A DNA stretch of 13,267 nt from Bacteroidetes bacterium UBA1312. GTDB lineage: Bacteria; Bacteroidota; Bacteroidia; Chitinophagales; Chitinophagaceae. Positions 1-8,676 of this stretch are shown here, one piece after another. Each line of letters begins with the position of its first letter. Positions within the stretch are counted from its first letter, which is position 1. The notes under the pieces are model-generated. The model worked only from the letters and a program-made list of their open reading frames with translations. It made no database searches and had not been told where the DNA came from. Made by a program: the position numbers and the translations under genes. The stretch spans positions 10,689-23,955 of the forward strand of contig DBTQ01000031.1 in assembly GCA_002307135.1 (NCBI GenBank), read 5' to 3'.

Positions 1-363
1 TTAGACAAAGCAGATAAGAGCATCAGCGAATTAGAATTTGCTATTCTGGTCGAAGGTTATGCAGATGTCATTTCTATGCACAAAGCGGGTGCGACCAATA
101 CGATTGCCACTTGTGGCACAGCACTAACAGAAGAACAAGCCCGTTTGATTAAACGCTATACCAATAGTATCATACTCATGCGTGATGGTGATGAGGCGGG
201 CATTAAAGCCACTGAAAAAGATGTGCGCATCCTGTTAGCACACGATTTTAAAGTTGAAGTCATGGCACTCGCAGCAAAGAAAGACCCCGACGATTATGCC
301 AAAACATTTTTTATCCAAAACAAAATATTGAGCAATGAACATGAACTATCAACAGCAGTATGA
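1..363 (+). CDS. DnaG-like TOPRIM primase, C-terminal part (5' end outside window)
   Basis: The reading frame is open from base 1, so this is the 3' end of a gene that starts upstream; 120 residues are visible. They form a TOPRIM fold like that of DnaG primases, which make RNA primers at replication forks. The acidic signature VEGYADV lies at visible residues 17-23 (catalytic Glu18), followed by the glycine turn CGTALT and the second acidic motif DGDEAG at residues 62-67 (Asp62, Asp64, metal binding). KKDPDDY near the end corresponds to the 'DPD' segment that closes the DnaG TOPRIM domain. The protein stops soon after, so it lacks the C-terminal helicase-interaction domain of chromosomal DnaG. 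That truncation and the adjacent helicase gene fit a phage or mobile-element primase rather than the housekeeping gene. The zinc-binding and RNA-polymerase subdomains would lie upstream. The last 29 bases overlap the next gene. Confidence 0.85.
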   Translation, partial: LDKADKSISELEFAILVEGYADVISMHKAGATNTIATCGTALTEEQARLIKRYTNSIILMRDGDEAGIKATEKDVRILLAHDFKVEVMALAAKKDPDDYAKTFFIQNKILSNEHELSTAV

Positions 364-565
364 AGAACTAGAGCAAAAATATGAACAGCTCTATAATGCC
401 ATTGTAGCAGCCCGTAAGGTGCAAAAAGTACAAGAAGAAAACAGGCGGTGCTTTAGAAAATGCACACAGGATTTAGAGCAGGAAAGAGCAAAAGTAAATA
501 GCCTGGATAAGCTCATCGCCCTAGAGAAAACAGCCCGTGCCGGAGCACAGGTTAATCTATTCTAA
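335..565 (+). CDS. Small coiled-coil protein in the replication operon
   Basis: This 76-residue protein is rich in Glu, Gln and Lys. It has heptad-like spacing over most of its length (from YEELEQKYEQLYNAI onward), so a coiled coil is likely. It has no signal peptide or membrane segment. I do not recognise the family. It starts inside the primase gene (29-base overlap, different frame) and ends 16 bases before the probable start of the helicase gene, so the three are almost certainly co-transcribed and may be translationally coupled. A second in-frame ATG lies at 341, two codons later, and either could be the start. From position alone, a replication accessory role such as a primase-helicase bridge is possible. 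The overlap, length and lack of stops support a real gene; the function is unknown. Confidence 0.6.
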   Translation: MNMNYQQQYEELEQKYEQLYNAIVAARKVQKVQEENRRCFRKCTQDLEQERAKVNSLDKLIALEKTARAGAQVNLF

Positions 566-581
566 AAATTCAACAGCACAC

Positions 582-3077
582 ATGATCATACCCATTATAC
601 AAGAGATAAGAGATAACAAGCAAGATGCCATCATGTGGCAAGTAGAACGATGGATGAATGAAGCGGGTACTAGTCCCAATGCCCGTGCCATAGCCATTGA
701 CCGGATCAGCGTTTTATTGACCTGCATCAAATCGAAATTTGTACAGGAAGACTATATGGATTTAATCTGTGCAGAGAAAGCATATAAGATAAAGAAACGC
801 CAATTATTAGACCCAATTGCTGACTATACCGCAGCAGCCCAAGCTGCAAAAGAACGCAAAGAAAACAGGGACGATGAGGATTGGAATTGGATTCCATCCT
901 GGGCAGATAAAGATGAAGTGCTGCAGCTCGGATTCGTTGAGCGATTAGACAAACAGCATACAGGCTACTATTTTAAATCAGATGGTAACTCCTTAGTGCC
1001 GCGCACCAATTTTATTATAAAACCGTTGTACCACATCTACGGGAATGACAACCGCCGTATGATCAGTGTCAATAATGGCTTTAGCGAAGTGGTTATCGAA
1101 ATACCCAGTAAGAATATGTTGATACCCGACCAATTTATGTCTGCTTTATTCGATCAGGGTAATTTCCAGCAGAAAACTGGGTTCACTAAATTTCACCTGG
1201 TGCAAATCAATTTAAAATACGGGGAGCAGTTCCCATTGGTTCACCCGATTGATAATTTAGGTTGGCAGAATGAAGAAGGCTTTTTCGCTTTTGCCAACAG
1301 AACCTACCGACCACCAGTAAACCCTAACGACGTTGGTGTAATCAGCGTATATGACGAGTACGGCGTCGTTCATGTCGATCATAACAGGTATTTGTCGCCA
1401 TCCCAAAGCAAGGCAAACGAAAGAGTTAGAAGTAACGAAAATATTTACGAAAATGATTTGTTCCTTACCTATGTTGAATCGTCCATAAACTTTGAGCAGT
1501 GGTGCGCCCTGATGGAACAAGTCTATGATAAGGCCGCATGGATGGGCATAGCTTTTAGTATAGCCACTTTATTTAGGGACATTATTATGCACGTCACTAA
1601 AATACCTCATTTATATGCTTATGGCGCTGTAGGGGCGGGTAAGTCTGAGTTTGGGGAGAGTATCAACAATCTGTTCTTTTCGGGGAAGGATAACAAGGGA
1701 GATTTATACAAGCCCATGAATCTAAACCAGGGCACAGAGTTTGCTTTTTGGAATCGTATGGAGCGTTTCTACAATTGCCCCAATGCCCTAAATGAGTTTG
1801 ACGAATGGGCTATTGATGATAATTGGTTTCGGGGTATTAAATCCGCTTATGATGGGGAAGGAAGACCAAAAGGAACAAAAGAAAAGAACCGTTCCATTTC
1901 CCAAAAAGTAAACTGCACCCTTATCCTGATGGGGCAGTATTTGGGTACTCGAGATGATAACTCCGTGCTGGGACGTTCTTTACCCATTGCCTTTAAAGTG
2001 ATACCAGCAGCCGAGCGTCCGGAAGAACAAATAAAAGCATTCATGCGGTTGAAAGAACTAGAGTCCAAAGGGCTAAGTTCAATCCTTACGGAAATGATGG
2101 ACTTGCGCCCAATGATCAAAAGTATGTTCACCAACTCTTTTGCAGCGATACAGAAAAGGCTCATTGAAGAATTGCGCGCCGAAGGCATTAACGCTCCTCT
2201 GCGGATAATAAAAAATATTAGCTGTATGATTGCTGTTACCGAAATTGCGTTATTCAAATTTAAATTGCCTTATACAATTGATGAGTTTTTCAATTACAGC
2301 AAAGGTTATGCCCGCCAAATGACAAATTTAGTAAGCAGCACATCGGGTATTTCGGAATTTTGGAGTACGGTTGAGTACTTGTTCGACAGGGGCATGATTA
2401 AAGAGGGTATGGACTTTGAAGTAAGCACAGAAACGAGCATTACCATTACCACAGAAGATAAAAGCACAGAAAAGAAAACATACTTGCCAGGGAAAACGAT
2501 TCTATTCCTTCGCTTTGAAGGAGTACACAAACTTTACTTGGAGATATGTGCGAAGACCCGTAAAGTCGGTTTGAATGAGTCCACGCTAAAGCTGTATATG
2601 AAGGATCAAAAATGGTTTTGCGGCTGGATGAAAAGCAAGCGTTTTAAAGGACGTGGCCCGACCAGCTGTTTCGCTTATGATTATGATGAACTGAATATAA
2701 ATTTAGTTCGTGAAAGCGCTGCTGATGCAGAGCTGATACCGATTGAATTAATAGGCGAAGTAAACACGCCTATTGAAGTTGTACCAGGACAGGAAAAATA
2801 CAAAGCTATGGTGGTGCAATATTCAAGCCTGGTGGATGGCACAGGAGCAACAAGAACCTATACGACCATGTACAACTGTTTCTTTACAGACCCGTTAGCA
2901 TTGGGTACGATCACAAAAGGTTATAAAATTCAGCTAAAGGGCAATATGAGCATTATCCAAAATGGTCAGAAAGAATACCGGACAATTGATGTTACGGATT
3001 TTGAAAGCGTCCCTAACTTCCAAAACTTCGAGCGTAAAATAGTTACTCCTAAAGAACCCCCTAAAACGATGGAATAG
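582..3077 (+). CDS. DUF927-like P-loop ATPase/replicative helicase with C-terminal OB-fold-like domain
   Basis: I chose the ATG at 582 (831 aa). The frame is also open from a GTG at 537, but that start would overlap the coiled-coil gene, and the ATG sits 16 bases after its stop. With the ATG start, residues ~90-260 resemble the N-terminal part of DUF927-type proteins, including an LGWQ segment. The Walker A motif GAVGAGKS lies at ~348-355 (Lys354), and a probable Walker B, NEFDEW, at ~404-409. A helical region follows. Residues ~738-810 look like an SSB-type OB-fold: beta strands, then TKGYKIQLKG and a closing YRTIDVTDFE strand, as in SSB proteins where 'KGd.v.v.G' precedes the last strands. 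DUF927/D5-like ATPases act as replicative helicases beside primases in phages and plasmids. Here the gene follows the TOPRIM primase and is followed by an iteron-like array, so it probably unwinds DNA at the element's own origin. The exact family is uncertain; the ATPase assignment is firm. Confidence 0.78.
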   Translation: MIIPIIQEIRDNKQDAIMWQVERWMNEAGTSPNARAIAIDRISVLLTCIKSKFVQEDYMDLICAEKAYKIKKRQLLDPIADYTAAAQAAKERKENRDDEDWNWIPSWADKDEVLQLGFVERLDKQHTGYYFKSDGNSLVPRTNFIIKPLYHIYGNDNRRMISVNNGFSEVVIEIPSKNMLIPDQFMSALFDQGNFQQKTGFTKFHLVQINLKYGEQFPLVHPIDNLGWQNEEGFFAFANRTYRPPVNPNDVGVISVYDEYGVVHVDHNRYLSPSQSKANERVRSNENIYENDLFLTYVESSINFEQWCALMEQVYDKAAWMGIAFSIATLFRDIIMHVTKIPHLYAYGAVGAGKSEFGESINNLFFSGKDNKGDLYKPMNLNQGTEFAFWNRMERFYNCPNALNEFDEWAIDDNWFRGIKSAYDGEGRPKGTKEKNRSISQKVNCTLILMGQYLGTRDDNSVLGRSLPIAFKVIPAAERPEEQIKAFMRLKELESKGLSSILTEMMDLRPMIKSMFTNSFAAIQKRLIEELRAEGINAPLRIIKNISCMIAVTEIALFKFKLPYTIDEFFNYSKGYARQMTNLVSSTSGISEFWSTVEYLFDRGMIKEGMDFEVSTETSITITTEDKSTEKKTYLPGKTILFLRFEGVHKLYLEICAKTRKVGLNESTLKLYMKDQKWFCGWMKSKRFKGRGPTSCFAYDYDELNINLVRESAADAELIPIELIGEVNTPIEVVPGQEKYKAMVVQYSSLVDGTGATRTYTTMYNCFFTDPLALGTITKGYKIQLKGNMSIIQNGQKEYRTIDVTDFESVPNFQNFERKIVTPKEPPKTME

Positions 3078-3133
3078 TTGCGTTTTATCTTTTTGCCCTA
3101 TGAATCCCCTAAAATCAAAAATCGATAAAACCC

Positions 3134-3278
3134 GTACCTACAACACCTACAGAACTACAATAGTAATTAAAGTATTGAAAATCAATAATAATACTCTATA
3201 AATAGTCTTTAAAAGTTGTAGTTCTATGTAGTTTTGTGTAGGTACGTTGTAGGTGTTGTAGGTACTGTAGGTGTAGTT
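3134..3278 (+). repeat. Iteron-like TGTAGGTR array forming a split inverted repeat; candidate replication origin
   Basis: The octamer TGTAGGT(A/G) occurs four times on the + strand, starting at 3237, 3248, 3257 and 3266 (steps of 11, 9 and 9). It occurs twice inverted, at 3135-3142 and 3144-3151 (step 9). The 17-mer at 3134-3150 is a perfect inverted copy of 3249-3265, and the next ten bases (3151-3160) are a perfect inverted copy of 3216-3225. The right arm is therefore split by 23 bases. Degenerate TGTAGTT units lie at 3217, 3227 and 3272, with an inverted one at 3153. The ~55 bases between the arms are very AT-rich. Iterons of this kind next to a primase/helicase operon, with an AT-rich melting region, are the usual look of a theta-type origin. 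Its use as an origin is inferred; a regulatory operator or a transcript hairpin are alternatives. Confidence 0.6.
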
Positions 3279-3550
3279 TTCACGGTATGGAAGTACCCAA
3301 ACAGCAATTATTTTTTAACGAAGAAAGTAATTTATATAATTGTACTGGCTGATTATTTTTAATCGTTGTATTTTGGTTGCAATATGAAATATGTGCTTTG
3401 TTGTTTAAATTTCATTGTTCGGTAAAAAATATATGAATAACAATATGTTTTATGTGATAATTAAATAATGATTGTAAAATATATACTGTTAGTTTAGTCC
3501 TAATTTAATGCATTGTGTGTAGCTTGGTGCTATACTAAATCATTTTAAAA
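3279..3550. other. AT-rich non-coding leader before the exported-protein genes
   Basis: Nothing longer than about a dozen codons is open here on the + strand. The stretch is strongly AT-rich and must contain the promoter for the beta-helix gene, because the upstream operon ends at 3077. I could not find an exact match to the Bacteroidota -7 element TAnnTTTG. The nearest is TAGTTTAG at 3490-3497, one mismatch, with a TTG at 3472-3474 that is slightly too close for a standard -33 element. No hairpin with a T-run is evident. It may also be the cargo junction, but I see no target duplication or integrase site. Confidence 0.4.
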
Positions 3551-6500
3551 ATGAAAAACTGGAACAAAAAAATGGCACTAGGAAGAGCAAAAAGGCTCTT
3601 TGCTATTGCATTAAGCCTATTAACCATCGGCAGCTATCAATCGGTTGATGCGCAACCTTATCATCACAGTACTGCAAAAGTCACTGTTCCTACTGACCCT
3701 ACACCCGGCAATCCTTGGTTAGACGGTCTATTTGGCGTAAGATACAGTGATGGATTAACATCAAACGCTTATGCGCCTTTTTCAGTCATTGGAGGAAGCC
3801 CGAACTGCTCCAAAGACTTTTTATTGACTATGTACATCGACGACTCACTTGATGTAACCATGTGGAATCATCTTGATGGAGCTTATCGTTCCAGCAATGG
3901 ATGGCCGGCACAGATGTCCTATAATTTAGTCATCAAAAAAAATGGCAGTGCCATATATACCTTACCAAATGCCTTTGATCCGACAACTCATATTATGGAA
4001 GGGGATTTATATAGATTTTCGTTTCAACCTTATGGAATTGGGGAATATAGTCTTGAATTAACCAATACCTATGCTGCTTCATCGGTTACTGTGGGTAGGG
4101 TGATCGTTATAAACCGGATTAATAAAGTATCCGTAGTTGCCAATGAGATATGTGCTACTACTTACCCAACCGGATCCGATTATCATTTTCAAGTAATTAC
4201 AGATCCACCCATCAATAGCGCTATTATAGGCGTATCGGGCTGGGAGCCTAAGTATCATACAGAATTTGTCGTTTACCCGGCAGCAGGCTTACCCAACTGC
4301 CAAACCAAAAATGACCTTGTTGTGAATATGTATTTCAACATGAGTTCAGGTGGTTTGGGAGCTCCAACCCCTGTGTATAACACTGATTATTTATCCGGTG
4401 GCTGGACTTATATTGGAGGAGCCCCAATGCCTAATACCGGATTTGGCTATGCTTATAATACATGGTTGGGCGCAGGCGATAAAACAAACTATACGATTAA
4501 GTATGCGGACATTAACGACTACTTTACGAATCCATTCGCCGCACAAAACCCCATACAAGGTACCGTTCAAATCTATGACGGCATAACAAATTATTATGCA
4601 CCGGTATTCATTCCTGTACTTGCTCCGGCTACATCGGCTAATAACAATGACAATGGCGCGTATGCTATATATAGCTATGGAGTAGGTGCTAGTTTATTTG
4701 ATGGCCCTTTTACGATTACACCGCCAATAGCAGGTGCAGAAACCTGGACCCCTACCAGCAACCCAATAGTGAACGCAGGTTATGGTATCAATATGCCTAC
4801 ATTAAGGGTTAGAGATAAAATTATGATCTCCCCGGGCAAAACACTGACACTCCAAAACATGACGATTGAAATGGGGCCTAATGCACAAATTTTGGTGCAA
4901 AGTGATCCTGCCGGAGTATTGCCAGCAGGGCAGTTGATTTTGAACAACAGTACCATCAAAGCATACAATGGCTGTGGTAATGGCAATAATACCTGGGCAG
5001 GAATTATCCTACAAGGTAACAGCAACAAAGACCAGCTTATGATGTCAGGTGGTGGCTATCACCAAGGCTATTTAGAATTGAATAATTCCACTATATCGGA
5101 TGCTCAGGTAGCTGTTCGTACTTATGATCCTACCACGGCAGCAACAGTGATCAGCCGTGCGGGTGGTGTGATCCATGCCACTAATTCCACCTTTAGCAAC
5201 AACAAAGGAGGCATTGACTTTGCGGCGTACCCTAAACGCTCCATGGCTTTATTCTTGACCGCAAATCCTTTCGCACACTGGATCAACCAATGTACATTCA
5301 GCATGGACGATGCACACAGCAGTGGCTTCCGCGGGTTCATTGCAGGCAACAATATCAACAATGTGCGGGTAATGTCCAGCAGCTTTACCGCTACGGTAGC
5401 CAGTGGACCGACGGGCTTTGGTATCAAAGGTACAGATATGGACTTGCGTGTATATAATGCAGCCGGTACCACTACACCCAATACATTCACCGGATTGAAT
5501 GAAGGGATTAGTGTCAACGCCTCTGCATTTGGCCGACCTATAGTATCTGTAGTGTCCTCCAGCTTCAGTAAAAACACTACCGCCATACACTCCAGTGCGG
5601 TCAACAACCCACGATTCATCAGTAACTATTTTGAAGTACCCGAAGGTGGTGGTACAGGTGTAAAAATAGAAACAGGCTCCGGCTTTGCGGTAACCACCAA
5701 TACCTTCCAAAATGTAACCGGCTCCAACCCCAGCCCAAGTGGCAACCAAGCTGTAACGGTATGGAATGCGGGTTCTTCTGAAAACGCAGTACAGCGCAAT
5801 AGTGTCAAAAATATACAGGTAGGTATGCTGAGTAATTATATGAACAGAAATGCAACCGTACCACCAACCGGCTTACAATTTTTGTGTAATACCAATATCA
5901 GCAATGTACATTTCAATGCCGTGGTGTTAGGTGCAGATCCAAGTCAGGACGGAATACGCGCCAATCAGGGCGATAATACCGTAGCAGCAGGGAATATTTT
6001 TTCGCATTCTGCTATGGACTTCTATAACGACGGAGCAGGAGTAGGCGGTGTTACTTATTTTTATAATGCCGCTCCCGCAGCAGAACCAACCAGCTATTCC
6101 ACTTCCGTAATAAAAAACCCTATTACTGCAGCTGATGGTTGCGGCGGTAGCATCGGTACCACTGTTTCTACAACTACCCCTATTGTGCATACATTGGGCG
6201 CATTATCAGGTATGAGCGGCTCAATGCTACGCGAAGGGATACTGGACAATGTGGACTATTACAACTTGCATACAGAGCTTACCGATCGAAGTTTGCAACT
6301 GCATACTTACTTAGGTATGTTGGCTGATCCTTACAGCGATTTGGCTCGTGTTGACCTGTATATACAGGATGGCGATGTAACTAATGCGAACAATCTGTAC
6401 AATGGTATAGTACAAAATCGCAGCCTCACAGGTAAAGAGGCTTATGAATTCAGTCATTGGGGCCGTATGCTGTTTGATATCAGCATCGACATGTTGGCTG

Positions 6501-6943
6501 CCGATAAAGCACCAACAGAACTCAGCCCTACACAGGTAAGTACATTGAGCCTGGTGGCAGACAATGCTGTAATGTGGGCAAAAGTAAGGGCACAGGGCTG
6601 GCTTAATCTGTATGATGGCCGTACCTATAGCAATACGTTTTTATATCCGGCAAATTTGAGTACACAGCGTCAATTGATGACGGAAACACCGGTATCCGGC
6701 AATGGTGTTTATCCTAACCCTGCCAGTAATTATATAGATGTAGTGTATCAGGTACAAAATAACCAAGGCATTGCTCCTGTATTGGAATTGCGTGATGTAA
6801 TGGGCAGGATTGTATTGCAACAATCACTCAGCAACAATGCTACCCAACGCATAGCAATAGATAAATTGCCAATTGGGGTGTATCTTTATCGTATCAACGA
6901 AGATGGTACAACAACCATGTCAGGCAAACTGATTAAAAATTAA
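3551..6943 (+). CDS. Secreted right-handed beta-helix protein with T9SS type A sorting domain
   Basis: This 1130-residue protein begins with a signal peptide: Lys/Arg-rich start, hydrophobic core at ~16-28, likely cleavage after VDA at residue 34. Residues ~35-410 are an all-beta region I cannot assign. Residues ~415-830 carry the repetitive pattern of a right-handed parallel beta-helix, with short strands ending in N-rich turns (LILNNSTIKAYN, LELNNSTISD, IHATNSTFSNN). In known families this fold serves as a polysaccharide-binding or -cleaving surface, or an adhesin. Residues ~886-1033 look helical. The end, from YPNPASNY at ~1054, is a T9SS type A sorting domain (GVYLYRI, final SGKLIKN), which directs passage through the outer membrane and attachment or release at the surface. 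No catalytic motif is evident, so substrate and enzymatic activity are unknown. An internal Met8 could also start translation and would keep the signal peptide. The next gene follows after only 12 bases, so the two form an operon. Confidence 0.85.
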   Translation: MKNWNKKMALGRAKRLFAIALSLLTIGSYQSVDAQPYHHSTAKVTVPTDPTPGNPWLDGLFGVRYSDGLTSNAYAPFSVIGGSPNCSKDFLLTMYIDDSLDVTMWNHLDGAYRSSNGWPAQMSYNLVIKKNGSAIYTLPNAFDPTTHIMEGDLYRFSFQPYGIGEYSLELTNTYAASSVTVGRVIVINRINKVSVVANEICATTYPTGSDYHFQVITDPPINSAIIGVSGWEPKYHTEFVVYPAAGLPNCQTKNDLVVNMYFNMSSGGLGAPTPVYNTDYLSGGWTYIGGAPMPNTGFGYAYNTWLGAGDKTNYTIKYADINDYFTNPFAAQNPIQGTVQIYDGITNYYAPVFIPVLAPATSANNNDNGAYAIYSYGVGASLFDGPFTITPPIAGAETWTPTSNPIVNAGYGINMPTLRVRDKIMISPGKTLTLQNMTIEMGPNAQILVQSDPAGVLPAGQLILNNSTIKAYNGCGNGNNTWAGIILQGNSNKDQLMMSGGGYHQGYLELNNSTISDAQVAVRTYDPTTAATVISRAGGVIHATNSTFSNNKGGIDFAAYPKRSMALFLTANPFAHWINQCTFSMDDAHSSGFRGFIAGNNINNVRVMSSSFTATVASGPTGFGIKGTDMDLRVYNAAGTTTPNTFTGLNEGISVNASAFGRPIVSVVSSSFSKNTTAIHSSAVNNPRFISNYFEVPEGGGTGVKIETGSGFAVTTNTFQNVTGSNPSPSGNQAVTVWNAGSSENAVQRNSVKNIQVGMLSNYMNRNATVPPTGLQFLCNTNISNVHFNAVVLGADPSQDGIRANQGDNTVAAGNIFSHSAMDFYNDGAGVGGVTYFYNAAPAAEPTSYSTSVIKNPITAADGCGGSIGTTVSTTTPIVHTLGALSGMSGSMLREGILDNVDYYNLHTELTDRSLQLHTYLGMLADPYSDLARVDLYIQDGDVTNANNLYNGIVQNRSLTGKEAYEFSHWGRMLFDISIDMLAADKAPTELSPTQVSTLSLVADNAVMWAKVRAQGWLNLYDGRTYSNTFLYPANLSTQRQLMTETPVSGNGVYPNPASNYIDVVYQVQNNQGIAPVLELRDVMGRIVLQQSLSNNATQRIAIDKLPIGVYLYRINEDGTTTMSGKLIKN

Positions 6944-6955
6944 TATCCAAACCCA

Positions 6956-8599
6956 ATGAAGAAGCAAAATCTTTATTGCTTTTTATTGATACTGTTGTGT
7001 AGTATAGGGCAGAACCCCTGTGCTGCACAGCAGTATTTTAATAAACGCTATACTATTGGCTGTAGCGCAAACCTTTTTACAGCAGTATTGCCCCGCAATA
7101 ATAAATACTACGCAATAGCCAGTGCTATAGACAGTGTTAATTATATCGGCGGCAGTAGTTTTCTCAATACTTCAGGTTTGAAGTTTTGCGTGATGGATAG
7201 TGCTGGTAATTTGCTCAGCAGCAAGCTTTATCAAAGAGCGGATAAAAAATTTACTTATCTCTCCTTGAGCAACAACTTTATGACATTACCCGATGGTACT
7301 TTTTTACATTGCTTTTCAGTAACAGATACCGGAGTTGCTCCTTACAACCCTCGGAACTACAATGCTCAAATCGCGATTGCCCAGTTTGACAGCATGGGCA
7401 ATGTGTTGGTGTATCGACAATATGACCGTCCTTATTGCGATTCTACTGATGACACTTATCATGTATTGATGGATTTTAAACCCGATGCTTATGGCAACTG
7501 GCTGATGCTCAGCAGTAAGATTTGTCATGGTAAAGTGGTCTATTGTTTGCGCAAGCTCGACAATAGTTTTAACGAGGTTTGGGTCAAGGATTTTTCGGTT
7601 AACAGCATACACAATATTCCTAAACATTTGCTGATAGAACCTGACGGCTATACGATGACGGGAGGTATGATCAACAGCAATGTAATGGGATCTTTCCCCG
7701 ATTATTATGCTTCGCTGATCATTAAGTGCGATACGGCAGGGACAATGCTTTGGAGTTGGCAAAATACTTTTGATATTGCCAATTTACAATATACCATCAA
7801 CGATATTGTCCGTACCAAAGACAGCGGCTACATATATTGTGGCTCTGGCAAAGGCGCTCCAATTTATTATGCTGATGGTTCCGGCCATTGGTCGGGTATT
7901 GCTGTTTATGGCTATGTGGAAAAACTGGATAGCGCCCGAAAATCGGTTTGGCAGACAAAACTGGGTTTTGTGGGGTCATTCCCGCAACAAAATGAACAGG
8001 TAGTAATTAAAGAACTAACCGATGGCAGTATAATGGTGGCAGGAACACTCGGTAAAAATTTTACTAAATATGGCTATACTTTTGCCGCACTCACTAAACT
8101 CGATGCTATTGATGGTTCCATCATTTGGCAAAGGCTTTATGAATATCACCCGGACACGCTTTCGGGCTTTGTCTATGATATGCGGCAAACCGCCGATGGC
8201 AGTTTTATATTAGCTGGCTACACGAATGACAATGTAGTTGCTCCACTAACAGCACCTGTACAGCGTGGTTGGCTAATTAAAGTAGATAGCAATGGTTGTG
8301 AAGGTGGCGCAAGCTGTAATCCTACAGCTATAATTCCTGTTAATCCAAACGCAAACTATATCAATATTTACCCCAACCCAAGTACCAGCGATTACGAGCT
8401 GCAATACGAGGTACAAAACAATGAACCACTACAATTGGTAATAAGCGATATAACAGGAAGAATATTGTTACAAACAAATCTGCCTGCACAACAAAACAGT
8501 TATCACATTAATGCTGCTAATTGGGCAACTGGAGTTTATGTGTACCAGCTGAGTGGGGATGGAGCAATAATCAAAACTGGTAAGTTGATTAAAAATTAA
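6956..8599 (+). CDS. Secreted propeller-like protein with T9SS type A sorting domain
   Basis: The protein has 547 residues. A typical signal peptide ends at about residue 24 (cleavage CAA|QQ). The body contains recurring segments in which an 'LD' or 'CD' step is followed by a short turn and a W-containing strand (LDNSFNEVWVKDF, LDSARKSVWQTKLGF, LDAIDGSIIWQRLYEY). This spacing is seen in beta-propeller proteins of the SBBP/PQQ-like type, but here the blades are divergent and I cannot count them reliably. From YPNPSTSDY at ~472 to the final GKLIKN is a T9SS type A sorting domain, very like that of the following 573-aa protein. A two-Cys segment (GCEGGASC) precedes it and may form a disulphide. 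The gene starts 12 bases after the beta-helix gene, so both are probably on one transcript. No enzymatic motif is seen; a surface-binding role is the simplest inference. Confidence 0.82.
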   Translation: MKKQNLYCFLLILLCSIGQNPCAAQQYFNKRYTIGCSANLFTAVLPRNNKYYAIASAIDSVNYIGGSSFLNTSGLKFCVMDSAGNLLSSKLYQRADKKFTYLSLSNNFMTLPDGTFLHCFSVTDTGVAPYNPRNYNAQIAIAQFDSMGNVLVYRQYDRPYCDSTDDTYHVLMDFKPDAYGNWLMLSSKICHGKVVYCLRKLDNSFNEVWVKDFSVNSIHNIPKHLLIEPDGYTMTGGMINSNVMGSFPDYYASLIIKCDTAGTMLWSWQNTFDIANLQYTINDIVRTKDSGYIYCGSGKGAPIYYADGSGHWSGIAVYGYVEKLDSARKSVWQTKLGFVGSFPQQNEQVVIKELTDGSIMVAGTLGKNFTKYGYTFAALTKLDAIDGSIIWQRLYEYHPDTLSGFVYDMRQTADGSFILAGYTNDNVVAPLTAPVQRGWLIKVDSNGCEGGASCNPTAIIPVNPNANYINIYPNPSTSDYELQYEVQNNEPLQLVISDITGRILLQTNLPAQQNSYHINAANWATGVYVYQLSGDGAIIKTGKLIKN

Positions 8600-8676
8600 G
8601 GGAATCAACAAATCGGATCCCATGCTATAACTCTAAGGACTTCGAATACATTTATTACAACCGACCCAAAAGCAAT

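Noticed and set aside
1257..2530. Minus-strand frames of 74-136 codons inside the helicase gene.
   Set aside because: They are shadows of a well-supported ATPase gene and show no recognisable domain.
4780..6190. Several minus-strand frames of 60-166 codons inside the beta-helix gene.
   Set aside because: The + strand frame has a signal peptide, repeats and a T9SS domain; the opposite frames are repetitive by-products.
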